Origin: Antribacter gilvus
GTDB taxonomy: Bacteria > Actinomycetota > Actinomycetes > Actinomycetales > Cellulomonadaceae
Length of the DNA: 64,000 nt
Direction: 5' to 3'
Assembly (NCBI RefSeq): GCF_003946865.1
Contig: NZ_QXTH01000005.1
Location: 124,001-188,000 of the forward strand
This document shows positions 62,707 through 64,000 of this stretch, piece by piece (the stretch's first letter is position 1; each line of letters begins with the position of its first letter). The notes below the pieces were generated by a model. That model saw only the letters and a program-made list of their open reading frames with translations. It did not search any database and had not been told where the DNA came from. The translations under genes and the position numbers were made by a program.

Positions 62707-64000
62707 ATGACGACCTCGGCGACGGGCCTCGAGCAGGCCCGCCAGAAGATGACGGACGCGGGTGTTGCGCCTGCCGCGATCGAGACGTTCACGCGGTTCT
62801 ACGGGCTGCTGGAGTCCGGCGAGTCGGGCCTCCTCCGCGAGACGGAGATCGAGCCCCTGACGGACATCCCGCGGCACGCGGACCTCGACCTCGACGAGGC
62901 GGAGGCGGCCGCCGCCCTCGCGCGGACGGCGATCATCAAGCTCAACGGCGGCCTCGGCACGTCCATGGGCATGGACCAGGCGAAGTCGCTCCTGCCGGTG
63001 CGCCAGGTGGCCGACGGCGGGACGCTCACCTTCCTCGACGTGATCGTCGGTCAGGTGCAGGCCGCCCGCGAGGCCACCGGCGCGCGGCTGCCGCTGATCC
63101 TCATGAACTCGTTCCGCACGCAGGAGGACACGCTCTCGGCGCTGGCCCCGTACGCGGACCTCGCGGTGGACGGCCTGCCGCTGGACTTCCTGCAGAACCG
63201 CGAGCCCAAGCTGCTCGCCGACACGCTGGAGCCCGTCTCGTGGCCGGCGGACCCGTCGCTCGAGTGGTGCCCGCCGGGTCACGGCGACCTGTACCCGGCG
63301 CTGCACGCGTCGGGCGTGGTCCGGGCCCTGCTCGACGCGGGCTTCCGGTACGCGTCCGTGTCCAACTCGGACAACCTGGGCGCCGCGCCCGACGCCGCCA
63401 TCGCGGGCTGGTTCGCCGCCTCCGGCGCGCCCTATGCCGCCGAGCTGTGCCGCAAGACGCCCGCGGACGTCAAGGGCGGGCAGCTCGTGGTGCGGCGGTC
63501 GGACGGGCGGATCGTGCAGCGTGAGACCGCGCAGACGCACCCGGACGACATGTCGTCCGCACTGGACGCTTCGAAGCACCCGTTCTTCCACGCGAACAAC
63601 CTGTGGTTCGACCTGGAGGCCCTGGCCGCCGAGCTCGAGCGCACCGGCGGCGTGCTGGAGCTGCCGCTCATCCGCAACGAGAAGACGGTGGATCCCGCCG
63701 ACCCGTCGTCGCCGAAGGTGGTCCAGATCGAGTCCGCCATGGGCGCGGCCGTCGCGGTGTTCGACGGCGCCGTCGCGATCGAGGTGGGCCGCGAGCGGTT
63801 CCTGCCCGTGAAGACCACGAACGACCTGCTCGTGCTGCGCTCGGACGTCTACGACCTCACCGACGACTTCCGCCTCGTCGCCACCGCGCCCGCGCCTCTC
63901 GTGGACCTGGACACGGCGTACTTCAAGCTCGTGGGCGGCTTCTCCGAGCGGTTCGCCGCCGGGGCGCCGTCGCTGCGCGACGCCGAGTCGCTCACCGTGC
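62707..64000 (+). CDS. UTP-glucose-1-phosphate uridylyltransferase (eukaryotic type), 3' end outside window
   Basis: 431 codons are visible and the frame is open at the window end. AIIKLNGGLGTSMGMDQAKS (near residue 80) is the nucleotide-binding loop of the UDPGP type 1 family; LILMNSFRTQEDTLSALAPY, EWCPPGHGDLYPAL and VSNSDNLGA follow in order, and FLPVKTTNDLLVLRSDVYDL lies near the end. It makes UDP-glucose from UTP and glucose-1-phosphate, feeding galE and cell-wall glycans. This type occurs in some actinobacteria alongside GalU. Confidence 0.93.
   Translation, partial: MTTSATGLEQARQKMTDAGVAPAAIETFTRFYGLLESGESGLLRETEIEPLTDIPRHADLDLDEAEAAAALARTAIIKLNGGLGTSMGMDQAKSLLPVRQVADGGTLTFLDVIVGQVQAAREATGARLPLILMNSFRTQEDTLSALAPYADLAVDGLPLDFLQNREPKLLADTLEPVSWPADPSLEWCPPGHGDLYPALHASGVVRALLDAGFRYASVSNSDNLGAAPDAAIAGWFAASGAPYAAELCRKTPADVKGGQLVVRRSDGRIVQRETAQTHPDDMSSALDASKHPFFHANNLWFDLEALAAELERTGGVLELPLIRNEKTVDPADPSSPKVVQIESAMGAAVAVFDGAVAIEVGRERFLPVKTTNDLLVLRSDVYDLTDDFRLVATAPAPLVDLDTAYFKLVGGFSERFAAGAPSLRDAESLTV

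Overview
The window is about 70% or more GC, with tightly packed genes and many 4-bp ATGA/GTGA start-stop overlaps. It carries actinobacterial marker genes: RbpA, PafB/PafC, HelY, TatA/TatC, Lnt and an ECF41 sigma factor. This points to a high-GC actinobacterium, most likely order Micrococcales near Cellulosimicrobium, Isoptericola or Cellulomonas; the genus is inference. I saw no rRNA, tRNA or CRISPR array.

0-10 kb: AraC regulator, P-loop kinase, flavin-dependent (LLM) oxidoreductase, malic enzyme, a DUF2867-like protein, a GNAT enzyme and a MerR-PP2C fusion. Next comes an Abi-like HEPN protein followed by a strongly structured, tandemly duplicated intergenic stretch (6951-7165), then RNase Z and a DnaQ-like protein without its catalytic acids. 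The HEPN-plus-RNA locus is the best candidate for a little-described system, resembling AbiF-type toxins that have a structured RNA partner.

10-22 kb: galE, a tyrosine recombinase with an inserted peptidoglycan-binding-like segment, a KfrA-like coiled-coil protein, HelR preceded by a rifamycin-associated element, a CE1758/CE1759-type oxidoreductase/FMN reductase pair, rbpA behind a SigR/SigH-type promoter, and lnt.

22-29.5 kb: amidohydrolase, helY, a lipid-kinase-like gene, tatC and tatA, all on the minus strand. In many relatives pafB-pafC lie directly upstream of tatA; here they are about 18 kb away at 47.7-49.8 kb.

29.7-47.2 kb: the intervening, largely accessory stretch. It has a NUDIX gene, an ECF41 sigma factor with an oxidoreductase behind a matching ECF41 promoter, and a single-chain type ISP restriction-modification enzyme. 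These are followed by an XRE regulator, a YdcF protein, an operon of a Cys-tailed protein, a phosphotransferase, two paralogous small proteins and membrane proteins, then a GTPase with a HhH-glycosylase-like partner, a SHOCT protein, a secreted SGNH hydrolase and a GNAT enzyme.

47.3-64 kb: pafBC, a DUF3866/DUF4129/MoxR/DUF58 operon, Dps, a GNAT enzyme, an orphan recombinase-like gene bracketed by 16-bp direct repeats, YigZ, a lipase maturation factor, LysR opposite a threonine-dehydratase-like gene, a YciO protein, and the start of a UDP-glucose pyrophosphorylase gene running off the window.

Recurring non-coding themes are (i) at least 15 genes with a TANNNT -10 hexamer exactly 6-7 nt before the start codon (leaderless mRNAs), (ii) families of very long hairpins at gene ends, and (iii) a palindromic repeat inside two coding sequences.
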